A DNA stretch of 31,241 bases from Pseudomonadota bacterium (GTDB taxonomy: Bacteria > Pseudomonadota > Alphaproteobacteria > Rhizobiales > Rhizobiaceae), in the NCBI GenBank assembly GCA_023399635.1, contig JAEWOP010000243.1, positions 1 to 31,241 on the forward strand, read 5' to 3'. Below are positions 31,051 to 31,241 of this stretch, piece by piece. The first letter of the stretch is position 1. Every line of letters begins with the position of its first letter. The position numbers were made by a program, and so were the translations under genes. The notes beneath the pieces were generated by a model that saw only the letters and a list, made by a program, of their open reading frames with translations, was not told the DNA's origin and did no database searches.

Positions 31051-31241
31051 CTAGCGCGCTGCCAGCGAATTGTGCTTGCGGCGAACGAAGTCTTTCGCCG
31101 TTTCCACGGCAACAGCCGCGTCCCGACAGTAGGCGTCTGCCCCGACGGCCTTGCCGAATTCCTCGTTTAGCGGTGCCCCCCCAACCAGTACGACATAGTC
31201 GTCACGAATGCCCTTTTCCTTCATCGTGTCGATGACGACCT
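31051..31241 (-). CDS. B12-binding corrinoid protein (only C-terminal part in window)
   Basis: The last 63 codons of a leftward gene that starts beyond the right edge. The sequence VVIDTMKEKGIRDDYVVLVG, then GGAPLNEEFGKAVGADAYCR and DAAVAVETAKDFV, matches the C-terminal Rossmann-like cobalamin-binding domain of methyl-carrying corrinoid proteins (MtbC/MttC/MtgC type). The cobalt-ligating DxHxxG motif would lie in the missing part. It is the methyl carrier expected to work with the methyltransferase at 27030 and the activator at 24983. The gene upstream of it, out of view, is the likely place for the substrate methyltransferase. Confidence 0.85.
   Translation of the reverse strand, partial: VVIDTMKEKGIRDDYVVLVGGAPLNEEFGKAVGADAYCRDAAVAVETAKDFVRRKHNSLAAR

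Noticed and set aside
1..31241. CRISPR array, insertion sequence or rRNA
   Set aside because: I saw no regularly spaced repeats, no IS transposase gene and no rRNA sequence in the window.

Overview
The window looks like chromosomal DNA of an alphaproteobacterium, most likely of the order Rhizobiales (Hyphomicrobiales). The reasons are a high-GC gene set, an NDUFS4-like complex I subunit gene between two tRNA sites, DUF1127, GlsB, PilZ and entericidin-type small genes, and a B12/tetrahydrofolate one-carbon cluster typical of rhizobia and roseobacters. The genus cannot be fixed from the sequence alone.

Bases 1 to about 4836 are the right end of an integrated element. It carries the C-terminal part of an AAA+/M41 FtsH-like protease, a small metallophosphoesterase, two unknown small proteins in overlapping reading frames, a two-repeat helix-turn-helix protein with a zinc finger, an intergenic region with two perfect inverted repeats, an excisionase-like protein and a tyrosine integrase. 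The element ends in a 48-base 3' fragment of a tRNA-Pro gene, which I read as the attachment site. Three copies of TACCGCCAAC lie in this end.

The chromosome resumes at about 4837: complex I subunit, intact tRNA-Arg(TCT), PilZ protein and a small exported protein. At 6609-11274 there is a probable methoxy-aromatic module: an MFS transporter, a divergent GntR/FCD regulator, a LigM-type tetrahydrofolate-dependent O-demethylase and a MetF-like reductase. The motif TGTATACAT occurs in front of both the regulator and the demethylase. Next come a HAD hydrolase, an APC amino-acid permease and a cupin. A housekeeping stretch follows: receiver protein, UPF0303, DUF924, GlsB and a DUF3772/MscS channel gene broken by a one-base frameshift.

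From 18938 on, most of the window is methyl-group metabolism. It holds a dimethylglycine-dehydrogenase-like FAD/GcvT fusion, a two-receiver protein, a GlxA-type AraC regulator, a DUF1127 protein and a LysR regulator. A long leftward cluster then runs from beyond the right edge: corrinoid protein, DUF1638, PF13769 'virulence factor', a MetV-like cysteine protein, MetF, methyl-THF:corrinoid methyltransferase and a RamA-like corrinoid activator. An oppositely oriented entericidin gene sits inside this cluster. A likely flow is: methylated substrate to corrinoid protein, to methyl-THF, then oxidation by MetF/MetV. Dimethylglycine dehydrogenase and LigM would feed the same folate pool. The substrate-specific methyltransferase that charges the corrinoid protein is not in the window and may lie just past base 31241.
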